From NCBI RefSeq assembly GCF_016908465.1, contig NZ_JAFBDY010000005.1, positions 151,001 to 215,000 of the forward strand: a stretch of 64,000 nucleotides of DNA, given 5' to 3'. The notes under the pieces were generated by a model. It ran no database searches. It had not been told where the DNA came from and worked only from the letters and a program-made list of their open reading frames with translations. Shown piece by piece: positions 8,925-17,653 of the stretch. A program made the translations under genes and the position numbers. Each line of letters begins with the position of its first letter. The stretch's first letter is position 1. This stretch comes from Lysinibacillus composti. Lineage in GTDB: Bacteria > Bacillota > Bacilli > Bacillales_A > Planococcaceae.

Positions 8925-10069
8925 AGATGAAAAAATATACTGCACCTTCAATCGCAGAAGCAATGAAGCGAATACGAGCTGACCTTGGTGAAGATGCGGT
9001 CATAATCAGCTCAAAAGTAGTGGTAACGAAAAAACTCTTCGGGCTTATTAAACATAAAAACTTTGAAGTGCTAGCCGGAGTGGATCAAATTGAGACAAAA
9101 CCAACTACCGGGTCGATGTTCCCGGACCTACAACCTGATCACTTCCAACCTTCTCGGTCAACTGTGCAAGAAGAGGTACATAGCGAAAATACCCTTTTAA
9201 CAAGTGAATTGAAAAGTGAGATTGCGGATTTAAAAGCAATGCTACAGTCCATGCAAAGACAGTCAGTGGAGTCGCAAATCCCTCAGGAAATGAAACCATT
9301 TCTCGACTTTTTAAAGCGCCAAGAGCTAAACGAAGAGCTCATCACCGCTATAAGTGATGAGCTTTTTCAGCTATATAAAAAACAAGGGACACTTTTAAAT
9401 CTAGACATAAAAGAAGTGGCAGAGCAATATTTAAAAGAAAAAATGATGTCACTTCCAATTGGTGGACTCTCTTATAAAAGAAAATACATTAATTTACTTG
9501 GACCAACAGGTGTAGGAAAAACGACAACCATTGCGAAGATGGCTGCTCGAGCAGTTTTAGAGAAAAAGAAAAAAATTGGATTCATCACCACTGATACTTA
9601 TCGAATTGCGGCAATTGAGCAACTAAAGACCTATGCCAATCTGTTACAGGCACCCGTTGAAATTGTTTACAATGCAGATGATTATAAGGCGGCAATTAAG
9701 AAATTTGAACACCTTGATCTCATCTTTATTGATACTGCAGGTCGCAATTATAAAGAAGCGAAATATGTAAATGATTTAAAGAAATTAATCGAATTCGATG
9801 AGGAAGTGGAGTCGTTCTTAGTTCTATCCTTAACTGCCAAAGAAAAAGATATGGAAACAATTACTGAGCAATTCGAGGAGATTCCAATCGAAAAGTTCAT
9901 CTTTACCAAAATCGACGAAACAAATACTATTGGCACCATGTTTAATTTAATGATTAAATATAATAAAGGACTTGCTTACTATACGAATGGTCAAGAAGTC
10001 CCGGAAGATATTGAAGAGGCAAAAATAGAAAAATTACTTGAATTGTTCTTTCAAGGAGAATTCGAATGA
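8921..10069 (+). CDS. flhF: Flagellar GTPase FlhF (SRP family)
   Basis: 382 residues: a basic N-terminal B domain, a helical N domain and an SRP-type GTPase G domain. The P-loop is GPTGVGKTT at about 194-202. DTYRIAAIEQLKTYA and DTAGRNYK follow, and TKIDETNTIG is the guanine-specificity region. FlhF helps place flagella at the right site and number together with FlhG. It overlaps flhA and flhG by 4 bases each, so the three are translationally coupled. ATG 8927 is an alternative start two codons in. Confidence 0.96.
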   Translation: MKMKKYTAPSIAEAMKRIRADLGEDAVIISSKVVVTKKLFGLIKHKNFEVLAGVDQIETKPTTGSMFPDLQPDHFQPSRSTVQEEVHSENTLLTSELKSEIADLKAMLQSMQRQSVESQIPQEMKPFLDFLKRQELNEELITAISDELFQLYKKQGTLLNLDIKEVAEQYLKEKMMSLPIGGLSYKRKYINLLGPTGVGKTTTIAKMAARAVLEKKKKIGFITTDTYRIAAIEQLKTYANLLQAPVEIVYNADDYKAAIKKFEHLDLIFIDTAGRNYKEAKYVNDLKKLIEFDEEVESFLVLSLTAKEKDMETITEQFEEIPIEKFIFTKIDETNTIGTMFNLMIKYNKGLAYYTNGQEVPEDIEEAKIEKLLELFFQGEFE

Positions 10070-10938
10070 GAGACCAAGCTGAAAAACTAAGATTAAAAAT
10101 GTTGGAGAGCCAAGGTATTTTGGGAAGAGCCATCGCTGTTGTAAGTGGGAAAGGTGGAGTAGGGAAAAGTAACTTTACTACCAACTTTGCCATTACACTT
10201 GCGAAACTTGGAAAAAAAGTCGTTATTCTTGATATGGATATTGGTATGGGCAATATCAATATTTTAATTGGAAAAACAGCTTCTTCCAATTTAAAAGACT
10301 ATTTAGTAGGTGACGTTTTACTAGAGGATGTCATGCTGGATGGGCCATTTGATTTAAAATATATTGCCGGTGGTTCTGGAATGTCTTCAGTCATGGAATG
10401 GACAGAAGAAATGTTCGATTCCTTAATTCAAGCATTTGAACATTTACAAAAAAACTTCGACTATATTTTATTTGATATGGGTGCTGGAGCATCGAATTGG
10501 ACGATTGATTTATTAACATCCATCGACGAAATTATGGTGATTACTACAGCAGAACCAACTTCCATTACTGATGCGTATTCAATGATGAAGTATATTCATC
10601 TACGAGACCAACAAAAAACCTTCTATTTACTATGTAACCGGGTCATCTCTCCTGAAGAAGGACAAGAGACTTTAGGTCGTTTAAGAAATACGATGATGAA
10701 GTTTTTATCAAAAGATGTAATCGTCCTAGGGTCCCTACCAGAAGATTTATCGGTTCGAAAAGCAGTAAGGGAGCAAGTTCCTTTTTCAATTTCTTATCCG
10801 AATGCGCCCATCACCAAAACACTTCAAACAATTGTTGACCGTTTTATTCATCAACAAATGGAAGAAGTTCACGCACCAATTCATCATCAACCGTTTTTGT
10901 CTAAATTAAGAAGGATCTTTTCGAAAGGACGTGATTAA
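10066..10938 (+). CDS. flhG: Flagellar number regulator FlhG (MinD-like ATPase, YlxH)
   Basis: 290 residues of the MinD/ParA ATPase class. The deviant Walker A motif GKGGVGKS lies at about 28-35, followed by ILDMDIGMGN and a FDMGAGAS switch region. The N-terminal DQAEKLR segment corresponds to the part of FlhG that stimulates FlhF GTPase. The amphipathic C-terminal end is basic. It overlaps flhF by 4 bases, and cheB starts immediately after its TAA. The position downstream of flhF separates it from the cell-division MinD. Confidence 0.94.
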   Translation: MRDQAEKLRLKMLESQGILGRAIAVVSGKGGVGKSNFTTNFAITLAKLGKKVVILDMDIGMGNINILIGKTASSNLKDYLVGDVLLEDVMLDGPFDLKYIAGGSGMSSVMEWTEEMFDSLIQAFEHLQKNFDYILFDMGAGASNWTIDLLTSIDEIMVITTAEPTSITDAYSMMKYIHLRDQQKTFYLLCNRVISPEEGQETLGRLRNTMMKFLSKDVIVLGSLPEDLSVRKAVREQVPFSISYPNAPITKTLQTIVDRFIHQQMEEVHAPIHHQPFLSKLRRIFSKGRD

Positions 10939-12102
10939 TTGGTAAGTCCTAAAAAAAGTAAATTGTTAATTGTTGATGATTCTGCATTTATGAGAAAACT
11001 GATTCGAGACTTTTTCGATGGCAATAAAACAATTGAAGTCGTTGGAACTGCCCGTAACGGAAAAGATGCATTAAAGAAAATTGAAGAATTAAACCCTGAT
11101 ATCGTTACAATGGATGTTGAAATGCCTGAACTAAATGGACTTGATGCATTAAAAGAAATTATGGAAGTTAAACCTCTACCAATCATTATGCTATCAAGTT
11201 CAACGAAACAGGGGGCAGAAAGTACATTAGCTGCAATGGAAAATGGAGCAGTAGATTTTGTGACGAAACCTGGTGGCACGATTTCACTTGAATTACACAA
11301 AGTGAAAGAAGAACTAGTCCATAAAGTTGAACAAGCTGTACACGTATCAGTTGCAAAATTAAAAAAACAGTCAGCGTCTGTAGAGAAGCGTTTTACAACA
11401 CCTGACGTTAAAACTACGAATCTAGTAAGAGAAACTTCTTCTTCGGCTGACTTTTTGATTCAATCTAAAAGAAAGAGAGAACTCGTAAGTCACACAAGTA
11501 AGGTGAAAAACGATTGGTCACCGACATCGAAGAAAATTGTTTGTATTGGTACATCAACTGGAGGGCCACGAGCATTACAAGAAGTAGTGACCCAATTGCC
11601 TGCAACAATTCAAGCACCTATTTTAATTGTCCAGCATATGCCTGCAGGGTTCACAAAATCTTTAGCAGAACGGCTAAATAATTTAAGTAAAATCCAAGTA
11701 AAAGAAGCTGAACAGGGTGAAATTTTACAAAATGGGACGGCTTATATTGCACCAGGAGGCTATCATTTAAAACTTAAAAAAGTAGGTACGGCATTTGAAA
11801 TTGAATTAGATAGTCAAGAGCCACCTCGTTCAGGGCACCGACCCGCAGTAGATGTGCTGTTTGAAGCAGTTAGTCAATTTGAACATGTTGATAAAATTGC
11901 TGTCATTATGACTGGAATGGGCCAGGATGGGTCAAAAGGTTTAGTTGCATTAAAGCAAACTGGCAACACAATAGCGATTGCAGAATCCCAAGAGACTTGT
12001 ATCGTTTACGGAATGCCTAAAGCTGCAGTGGAAACAGAGCTTGTAGATGAAATTGTAGAAGTTGATGAAATTGCACAAGCGATTATGAAATATTTGCCGT
12101 AA
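10939..12102 (+). CDS. cheB: Chemotaxis protein-glutamate methylesterase CheB
   Basis: 387 residues with two domains. The receiver domain carries the phosphoacceptor D59 (VTMD). After a ~60-residue linker comes the methylesterase domain, with catalytic Ser206 in GTSTGGP, His in QHMP and Asp in MGQDGSKGL. It removes methyl groups from chemoreceptors during adaptation. The start appears to be TTG 10939, directly after flhG, with AAAGGA about 10 bases upstream; no ATG fits. cheA follows after 15 bases. Confidence 0.95.
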   Translation: MVSPKKSKLLIVDDSAFMRKLIRDFFDGNKTIEVVGTARNGKDALKKIEELNPDIVTMDVEMPELNGLDALKEIMEVKPLPIIMLSSSTKQGAESTLAAMENGAVDFVTKPGGTISLELHKVKEELVHKVEQAVHVSVAKLKKQSASVEKRFTTPDVKTTNLVRETSSSADFLIQSKRKRELVSHTSKVKNDWSPTSKKIVCIGTSTGGPRALQEVVTQLPATIQAPILIVQHMPAGFTKSLAERLNNLSKIQVKEAEQGEILQNGTAYIAPGGYHLKLKKVGTAFEIELDSQEPPRSGHRPAVDVLFEAVSQFEHVDKIAVIMTGMGQDGSKGLVALKQTGNTIAIAESQETCIVYGMPKAAVETELVDEIVEVDEIAQAIMKYLP

Positions 12103-12117
12103 AAGGAGTGTTCTCGT

Positions 12118-14211
12118 ATGGACATGAACCAATATTTAGAGATGTTCATTGAAGAAAGTAAAGAGCATTTACAAGCATGTAGTGAACATTTATTAGAACT
12201 AGAAAAAAATCCCCAAGACTTAAGCGTGGTAAATGAGATTTTCCGTTCTGCACACACGTTAAAAGGTATGTCTGCAACAATGGGTTATGAAGACTTAGCA
12301 GATTTAACACACAAAATGGAGAATGTATTAGATGCCATTCGAAATGAAAAGATTCATGTTACACCAGAGATATTAGACGTCGTTTTTGAATCGGTTGACC
12401 ATTTAGAAGCGATGGTTTTTGATATTGCCGATGGTGGGGACGGGAAACGAAATGTGGCAGAAACGGTAGAGAAATTAAAAAATATTGAATCAGGTAATCC
12501 AGTCACTCCAACACAGCAAGAGCCCAAAAAAGTGGATACTGAAGTTGCTGCAACAACCGTTGTAGCTAGTGCTCCAAAACTTGAATATGACGACTTTGAA
12601 AAAACAGTTTTAATTCAATCGATCGATCAAGGCTTTAATGCGATTGAAATTGCCATATCACTTCGCGCGGATTGTTTATTAAAAGCAGCCCGTGTCTATA
12701 TGGTATTTGATATTTTAGAAAAAAGTGGGGACGTTATTAAATCAAACCCAACGGTCGACAAGCTAGAAGAAGAACAGTTTGATCAAGATTTTTATGTAGC
12801 GTTTATTACAAAAGAACCAGCTGAGGAACTTCAAAAGAAAATCATGAAAGTGTCCGAAGTAGATAAAGTGACCGTTGTACAATTATCACAAGAAACATTA
12901 AAACCTTCGACTACAGAAGAAACAGTTCAAACTGCGCCATCAACACCAACATTACAAGAAGTGAATGAACCATCACAAAGTGCCAATTCTAGTAATGCTG
13001 TAATATCTCAAAAATCTGAAACACCAGCAAAAGCTCAAGTTTCTGAAAAGAAACATGCTTCAAGTAAAACGATTCGTGTAAGTATTGAACGTTTAGATAT
13101 TTTAATGAATCTATTTGAAGAGCTTGTCATTGATAGAGGACGTCTTCAATCGATTTCGACTGAGGTGAACCATTCAGAATTAACCGAAACGGTTGAACGG
13201 ATGAGTCGAGTAATGGGAGATCTGCAAAATATTGTTCTGACAATGCGCATGGTTCCTGTTGAAACAGTATTCAATCGATTCCCTAAAATGGTTCGCTCGC
13301 TATCTCGTGACTTACATAAGAAAATTAACCTTGAAATTATTGGTGCAGAAACAGAACTTGATCGCACAGTGATTGATGAAATTGGTGATCCACTCGTTCA
13401 CTTAATTCGAAACTCCCTTGACCATGGAATTGAAAGTCCAGAAGTGCGCGCAGCGAAAGGAAAACCAGAAGAAGGTACGGTCATTTTACGTGCCTACCAT
13501 AGTGGAAACTATGTCTTCATTGAAATTGAAGATGATGGTGCAGGAATTAATCGTGATAAAGTACTGAAAAAAGCCATTGATAAAGGCATTGTAACGAAAG
13601 ATGCTGCACTGAGATTATCAGATAAGGAAATTAATGAACTTATTCTTGCTTCTGGTTTCTCGACAGCAGATCAAATCTCGGATATCTCTGGCCGTGGCGT
13701 TGGACTAGATGTGGTCAAATCAACTATTGAATCATTAGGTGGTAGTATTTCCATTGAATCGACGCAAGATGTTGGTTCGATTTTCTCTATTCAATTACCT
13801 TTAACATTATCTATTATTTCCGTTATGTTAGTGGAAATAGAAACAGAGATTTATGCAGTCCCTCTATCATCAATTATCGAGACTTCGATTATTAAAAGAT
13901 CGGACATTCTAAATGCACATAAACAAAAAGTAATCGACTTCCGAGGAAAAATTGTACCATTAATTTTCTTAGATGAAATCTTTGAAGTCCCACGTCAGCA
14001 AGAAATAGACGATGAGTTCTTATCAGTTGTCATCGTGAGAAAAGGCGACAAACTTGCTGGTTTAGTCGTGGATTCATTCATCGGCCAACAAGAAATTGTC
14101 CTGAAGTCGCTTGGGAACTATTTAACAAATATTTTTGCCATTTCAGGTGCGACAATATTAGGAAATGGTCAAGTTGCATTAATTGTGGACTGTAATGCAT
14201 TAATGAAGTAA
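12118..14211 (+). CDS. cheA: Chemotaxis histidine kinase CheA
   Basis: 697 residues with the full P1-P5 layout. The P1 phosphotransfer domain has His46 in RSAHTLKG, followed by the P2 response-regulator docking region. An acidic/Ser-rich linker lies near 265-300. The P3 dimerisation helices and P4 ATPase (LIRNSLDHGIE, DDGAGI, SGRGVGLDV) come next, then the P5 CheW-like domain at the end. It phosphorylates CheY and CheB in receptor arrays. AAAGGAGTG precedes ATG 12118; a second ATG two codons later could also be used. Confidence 0.97.
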   Translation: MDMNQYLEMFIEESKEHLQACSEHLLELEKNPQDLSVVNEIFRSAHTLKGMSATMGYEDLADLTHKMENVLDAIRNEKIHVTPEILDVVFESVDHLEAMVFDIADGGDGKRNVAETVEKLKNIESGNPVTPTQQEPKKVDTEVAATTVVASAPKLEYDDFEKTVLIQSIDQGFNAIEIAISLRADCLLKAARVYMVFDILEKSGDVIKSNPTVDKLEEEQFDQDFYVAFITKEPAEELQKKIMKVSEVDKVTVVQLSQETLKPSTTEETVQTAPSTPTLQEVNEPSQSANSSNAVISQKSETPAKAQVSEKKHASSKTIRVSIERLDILMNLFEELVIDRGRLQSISTEVNHSELTETVERMSRVMGDLQNIVLTMRMVPVETVFNRFPKMVRSLSRDLHKKINLEIIGAETELDRTVIDEIGDPLVHLIRNSLDHGIESPEVRAAKGKPEEGTVILRAYHSGNYVFIEIEDDGAGINRDKVLKKAIDKGIVTKDAALRLSDKEINELILASGFSTADQISDISGRGVGLDVVKSTIESLGGSISIESTQDVGSIFSIQLPLTLSIISVMLVEIETEIYAVPLSSIIETSIIKRSDILNAHKQKVIDFRGKIVPLIFLDEIFEVPRQQEIDDEFLSVVIVRKGDKLAGLVVDSFIGQQEIVLKSLGNYLTNIFAISGATILGNGQVALIVDCNALMK

Positions 14212-14236
14212 ACATGACTGATAAGAGGTGTAAAAT

Positions 14237-14671
14237 ATGACAACTGCACTTGAACAAGTAAAAGTGATTGTCTTTCAATTAGCAGACAAAGAATACGCAA
14301 TTCCCGTTTCCAATGTACAAGGAATTGAAAAATTAATGCATATAACGCGTGTGCCGAAAACGGAAAAGTATGTAAAAGGTGTAATCAATTTGCGCGGGGT
14401 CATTACGCCAATCATTGATTTACGTGAACGATTTGAGTTACCTGTAAACCATAACGGTGATACTGCCCGTATTATTATCATTACATTTGACGATAAAGAA
14501 GTTGGATTTGTGGTAGATTCGGCAAACGACGTAATGGATATCCCTGTGAGCGCAATCGAACAACAACCAGAAGTAGTAGGAACAGCGGAAGAAGAATTTA
14601 TTTCTGGCGTTGCCAAAATCGAAAATCGCCTATTAATTCTTCTACACTTAGAAAAAGTATTAAATCCATAA
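14237..14671 (+). CDS. cheW: Chemotaxis coupling protein CheW
   Basis: 144 residues forming one CheW fold, including the conserved GVINLRGVITPIIDLR (about 48-63). It links chemoreceptors to the CheA P5 domain. AGAGGTG lies 6 bases before ATG 14237. Only 25 bases separate it from cheA, but the next gene, cheC, is 1.1 kb away because a cluster of seven family 1 repeats plus a fragment sits between them, where B. subtilis has adjacent genes. Confidence 0.96.
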   Translation: MTTALEQVKVIVFQLADKEYAIPVSNVQGIEKLMHITRVPKTEKYVKGVINLRGVITPIIDLRERFELPVNHNGDTARIIIITFDDKEVGFVVDSANDVMDIPVSAIEQQPEVVGTAEEEFISGVAKIENRLLILLHLEKVLNP

Positions 14672-14790
14672 AGAAAAGCGGAGGCGGCTCGTCAAGGCTC
14701 GACACGCGCTGGAGACTCCGAGAAGAAGGCGCTTTTTGCCTTCGTAGGAGGAGTCGAAGCGACGCGAGAGCCTAGCCGCCGCAGCTAGAC
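14672..14790 (+). repeat. Family 1 hairpin repeat, copy R2
   Basis: Starts one base after the cheW stop with AGAAAAGCGGAGGCGGCT and ends AGCCGCCGCAGCTAGAC. Inner arms are GGCTC/GAGCC and GACTCC/GGAGTC, with GAAGGC/GCCTTC around GCTTTTT. It differs from R4 at one position. First of a head-to-tail series of copies spaced by 4-6 bases. Confidence 0.9.
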
Positions 14791-14795
14791 AATAA

Positions 14796-14913
14796 AGAAA
14801 AGCGGAGGCGGCTCGTCCAGCTGCGACAACAACTGGAGAAAACCACAAGAGGACGCTTTTTGTCCTCGAAGGGGTTTTCGAAGTTGTCGAGCAGCTAGCC
14901 GCCGCAGCTAGAC
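14796..14913 (+). repeat. Family 1 hairpin repeat, copy R3
   Basis: Same outer arms as R2, but a different inner core: CGACAACAACTGGAG / GAAGTTGTCG, and AGGACGCTTTTTGTCCT as the terminal hairpin. The same core occurs in R10 (23466-23640) with the other type of outer arms, so arms and cores recombine independently. Confidence 0.9.
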
Positions 14914-14917
14914 AACA

Positions 14918-15036
14918 AGAAAAGCGGAGGCGGCTCGTCCAGGCTCGACACGCGCTGGAGACTCCGAGAAGAAGGCGCTTTTTGCCTTCGTAGGAGGAGT
15001 CGAAGCGACGCGAGAGCCTAGCCGCCGCAGCTAGAC
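14918..15036 (+). repeat. Family 1 hairpin repeat, copy R4
   Basis: Nearly identical to R2 (one base difference near position 24 of the element). Lies in the same orientation as its neighbours. Confidence 0.9.
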
Positions 15037-15041
15037 AATAG

Positions 15042-15276
15042 AGAAAAGCGGAGGCGGCTCGTCCAGGCTCGCGTCGTCGAGAACGCAACATCGTGTTGCA
15101 ACGACGACATGACTCACATCGTGTGAGCCTCACGCGCTGGCCGACAATTACGCCACGTCCTGTGGCATTGTCGGCACTTGTACATCCATGTACTGCGGAG
15201 ACTCCGAGAAGAAGGCGCTTTTTGCCTTCGTAGGAGGAGTCGAAGCGACGCGAGAGCCTAGCCGCCGAAGCTAGAC
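15042..15276 (+). repeat. Family 1 hairpin repeat, copy R5, with two inserted hairpin modules
   Basis: This is the R4 sequence interrupted twice. At 15072-15128 is a module with stem GTCGTC/GACGAC enclosing GCAAC/GTTGC, followed by the hairpin ACTCAC-ATCG-TGTGAG. At 15141-15194 is a second module with stem CCGACAAT/ATTGTCGG enclosing GCCAC/GTGGC, followed by GTACA-TCCA-TGTAC. The flanking R4-like sequence continues undisturbed on both sides. Confidence 0.85.
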
Positions 15277-15281
15277 AACAA

Positions 15282-15516
15282 AGAAAAGCGGAGAACGCCT
15301 GTTTAGCTCCGCGTCGACTAAAACGCCACATCGTGTGGCATAGTCGACATGACTCACTTCCTGTGAGCCCCAACAACTGGAGAAACCGACAAAAGCGTTT
15401 TTGCGCCTGTCGTTACACTTTCGGTGCAGAAAATTGTGTGTTTCTTTGAAACTACACAATTTTTGCCCTTGAAGGCGGTTTTGAAGTTGTCGAGGAGCTG
15501 GCGTTCGCAGCTAGAC
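15282..15516 (+). repeat. Family 1 hairpin repeat, copy R6 (AACGCC/GGCGTT arm type)
   Basis: Outer arms are AACGCC at the start and GGCGTT at the end, instead of GGCGGCT/AGCCGCC. A hairpin module lies at 15313-15368 (stem CGACTA/TAGTCG enclosing GCCAC/GTGGC, then ACTCAC-TTCC-TGTGAG). The inner ~100 bases (about 15380-15485) recur, in inverted orientation, in R9 near 18.75-18.84 kb. Confidence 0.85.
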
Positions 15517-15521
15517 AATAA

Positions 15522-15642
15522 AGAAAAGCGGAGGCGGCTCGTCCACACCCGACAAGCACTGGAGACAATACCGGTGAAGGCGCTTTTTGCCTTCGCTGGT
15601 ATTGTCGAAGTGACCTCGAGGGTGTAGCCGCCGCAGCTAGAC
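15522..15642 (+). repeat. Family 1 hairpin repeat, copy R7
   Basis: Nearly identical to R1, which sits between flhB and flhA; I count two differences over 121 bases. Same outer arms GGCGGCT/AGCCGCC. Confidence 0.9.
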
Positions 15643-15647
15643 AATAA

Positions 15648-15715
15648 AGAAAAGCGGAGGCGGGGGCAATCTGAATGCGCCTCCTTCTGCTCTCTTGCGG
15701 TTACCCGTAGAAATT
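15648..15715 (+). repeat. Family 1 repeat fragment R8
   Basis: Only the first ~16 bases (AGAAAAGCGGAGGCG) match the family. The remaining sequence up to cheC is unique. A similar truncated start occurs at 23884. Confidence 0.6.
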
Positions 15716-15765
15716 TTTAAGATGTAACGGAAAGCAATTCAAGAACCTTAAAAGTAGGGATGAGT

Positions 15766-16398
15766 ATGAATGACAATTCAAAAATCACTTCATTTCATTT
15801 AGATGTGCTAAAAGAAATTGGCAATATCGGTGCTGCCCATGCTGCGACAGCACTTTCAGATTTACTTGGTAAGAAGATTGATATGAAAGTTCCAAAAGTA
15901 GAAATGGTCCCATTCCATGAAATGATGGAACTTGCAGGTGGTTCGGAAACCGTTGTGGTGGGGGTTTATCTCCGACTAGAAGGTGAAACGCAAGGTAGCA
16001 TGTTTTTCATTTTACCGATTGAACAAGCTAATCGCTTTATCCGCCGATTAATTCAAGATGAAACCTTTGATTTTAATGGTCCAGATATATCTGAGCTAGG
16101 TTTATCCGCTATGCAAGAAATGGGGAATATTTTATCTGGTTCCTATCTTTCAGCCCTTTCTGATTTTACAGGGTTAAATATTTTTCCAACCGTTCCTGGG
16201 TTGAGTGTCGACATGTTTGGTGCCATTGTGAGTACTGGCTTAATTGAAATATCACAAGTTAGTGATCAGGTGATGGTCATTAATACATCGATATTTGAAG
16301 AAGATCAGGATTTAAGTAATGCCGTTCATGGACAATTTTTACTGTTGCCAGATCCTGATTCCTTTGATTCCATTTTTAAAGCGTTAGGAGTTATGTAA
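15766..16398 (+). CDS. cheC: CheY-P phosphatase CheC
   Basis: About 210 residues with two CheC-type active-site motifs, LKEIGNIGAAHA near residue 11 and LSAMQEMGNILSG near residue 118. CheC dephosphorylates CheY-P and binds CheD, closing an adaptation loop. ATG 15766 has the better spacing from AGTAGGG; ATG 15760, two codons earlier, is the alternative. cheD begins directly after the stop. Separation from cheW by ~1.1 kb of repeats raises the question of how it is transcribed; I see no clear promoter in the unique 50 bases upstream. Confidence 0.94.
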   Translation: MNDNSKITSFHLDVLKEIGNIGAAHAATALSDLLGKKIDMKVPKVEMVPFHEMMELAGGSETVVVGVYLRLEGETQGSMFFILPIEQANRFIRRLIQDETFDFNGPDISELGLSAMQEMGNILSGSYLSALSDFTGLNIFPTVPGLSVDMFGAIVSTGLIEISQVSDQVMVINTSIFEEDQDLSNAVHGQFLLLPDPDSFDSIFKALGVM

Positions 16399-16902
16399 AT
16401 GCAATCTTCTAATGTAGATAAGACGGTGAAAGTCGGTATCGCTCAAATGGATATTGTGAAAACACCAAACACGATTCGAACATCAGGGTTAGGTTCCTGT
16501 GTCGGCGTCGTGTTATACGATGAAACAAAGAATATCGCGGGTTTGGTGCATGTGATGCTTCCGGATTCAAGCTTAGCACGGAAAGAATCCATAAACGTTG
16601 CAAAGTTCGCGGATACTGGGATAGAAGAGTTAATTCAACGGTTAAAGCGAGAAGGTGCACATCCCTTTAGGCTAAAAGCAAAAATTGCAGGTGGGGCACA
16701 AATGTTTAAATTTACATCAGACAAAAATTCCATGAGAATTGGGCCAAGAAATGTCGAAGCAGTTAAAAATATGCTCAAGAAGAATGGCATATCAATTGTT
16801 GCGGAAGATACAGGCGGAAATAGTGGCAGAACCATTGAATTTGATCCTGCTACTAGTAAACTAAGCATTCGAACAGTGAATCAAGGAGTGACCGAAATAT
16901 GA
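16399..16902 (+). CDS. cheD: Chemoreceptor glutamine deamidase CheD
   Basis: 167 residues with the CheD active-site features: catalytic Cys in LGSCVGVVLYD (about residue 34), His in GLVHVMLP, and the conserved AKIAGGAQMF. It deamidates receptor glutamines and is controlled by CheC. The ATG follows the cheC TAA without a gap. Its TGA overlaps the start of the next gene, so the three genes 15766-17270 are likely co-translated. Confidence 0.96.
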   Translation: MQSSNVDKTVKVGIAQMDIVKTPNTIRTSGLGSCVGVVLYDETKNIAGLVHVMLPDSSLARKESINVAKFADTGIEELIQRLKREGAHPFRLKAKIAGGAQMFKFTSDKNSMRIGPRNVEAVKNMLKKNGISIVAEDTGGNSGRTIEFDPATSKLSIRTVNQGVTEI

Positions 16903-17270
16903 TGATGGGCTCAATTTTTTATAATTGTTGGGCGTCATTGATAACATTTACCATTACCTTTGTTGTGATGGTGTTGCAACAATCATTATTCCCTTTTCAA
17001 ATATTACTTTGGTCATTTGTCGTCGGGATCCTTACGTTTGTTGCGATGTTTGGCATTCGTTTTTTAGTCGGATACATATGGTACACACCAAATGATGAAT
17101 TATTCCTATATGTTGAAGGAATGGAGTCTGAAGAACTAAACCGAGGTGAGGCTAATTCAGGACAACAACAATCAACTGTTGAATTTAATGATGAGGCTTC
17201 CGAAGAAATTGCCAAGGTTGTTAGATCGATGATGAGTAATGACGATGAACCTGTCACAAAACCTTCATAA
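16899..17270 (+). CDS. Unrecognised two-helix membrane protein between cheD and sigD
   Basis: 123 residues. Two hydrophobic helices (about 8-28 and 32-56) form an N-terminal hairpin. A short VGYIWYTPNDELFLYVEG segment follows, then an acidic, Gln/Ser-rich tail with a possible helix EEIAKVVRSMM. I do not recognise the family. AAGGAG lies at a good distance from ATG 16899, which overlaps the cheD stop, so it is a genuine operon member. B. subtilis has no gene at this position. A terminator-like hairpin follows at 17291. A role in motility or chemotaxis is inference from position only. Confidence 0.85.
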   Translation: MMMGSIFYNCWASLITFTITFVVMVLQQSLFPFQILLWSFVVGILTFVAMFGIRFLVGYIWYTPNDELFLYVEGMESEELNRGEANSGQQQSTVEFNDEASEEIAKVVRSMMSNDDEPVTKPS

Positions 17271-17290
17271 GTAGGGTGAAAGTCTTGCTA

Positions 17291-17313
17291 GAGTCGAAAA
17301 ACGGCTCTTTTTT
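17291..17313 (+). terminator. Intrinsic terminator-like hairpin after the cheD-linked gene
   Basis: GAGTCG-AAAAA-CGGCTC (one G-U pair) followed by six T. The stem is short. If active, it would separate sigD from the fla/che transcript, or attenuate it. Confidence 0.5.
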
Positions 17314-17397
17314 CTTATTTTTTCAGGAATTTTTCTATAAGAAATAATTATTTTAGTCCTATCGAACAATGCGATATTTTGTCGATATTGGTATAAT

Positions 17398-17620
17398 AAA
17401 ATCAAATGCGCTTGCCGTATTTGTGACTGTCGCAGGCTTTCGTCTCAGTCAAAACATGTGGCCCAGATTTTACCGAGTAAGCTCGTTAAATTTCCTTTGA
17501 AAATCTGTGTCATCCGCCAGAGGCATACTTCATTCAGTCTAGGTTTACCCTTTTTGAATTGTAAATTCCTTTGGCTTTCAACTTACAAATATAGAATTGG
17601 TAGACACTTAGAATGAAGTA
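17398..17620 (-). repeat. Family 2 structured repeat, copy upstream of sigD (inverted)
   Basis: Read on the minus strand it shares blocks with 58415-58592: the arms TACTTCATTC (17526-17535) and GAATGAAGTA (17611-17620), the CTCCGGCGGATG-like and AGATTTT blocks, a GACTGTCGC-type hairpin, and an end resembling AATACGCCAAGGCGCATTT. The two ends agree well; the middle is more diverged. It ends only 20-30 bases before the sigD ribosome binding site. Confidence 0.7.
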
Positions 17621-17653
17621 AAATGATGTCGAGTAATGAGAGAGGTGGATTCG

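Noticed and set aside
14660..15376. 238-codon minus-strand frame across the cheW-cheC gap
   Set aside because: It runs through several family 1 repeat copies, and its repeated peptides mirror them. It is not a gene.
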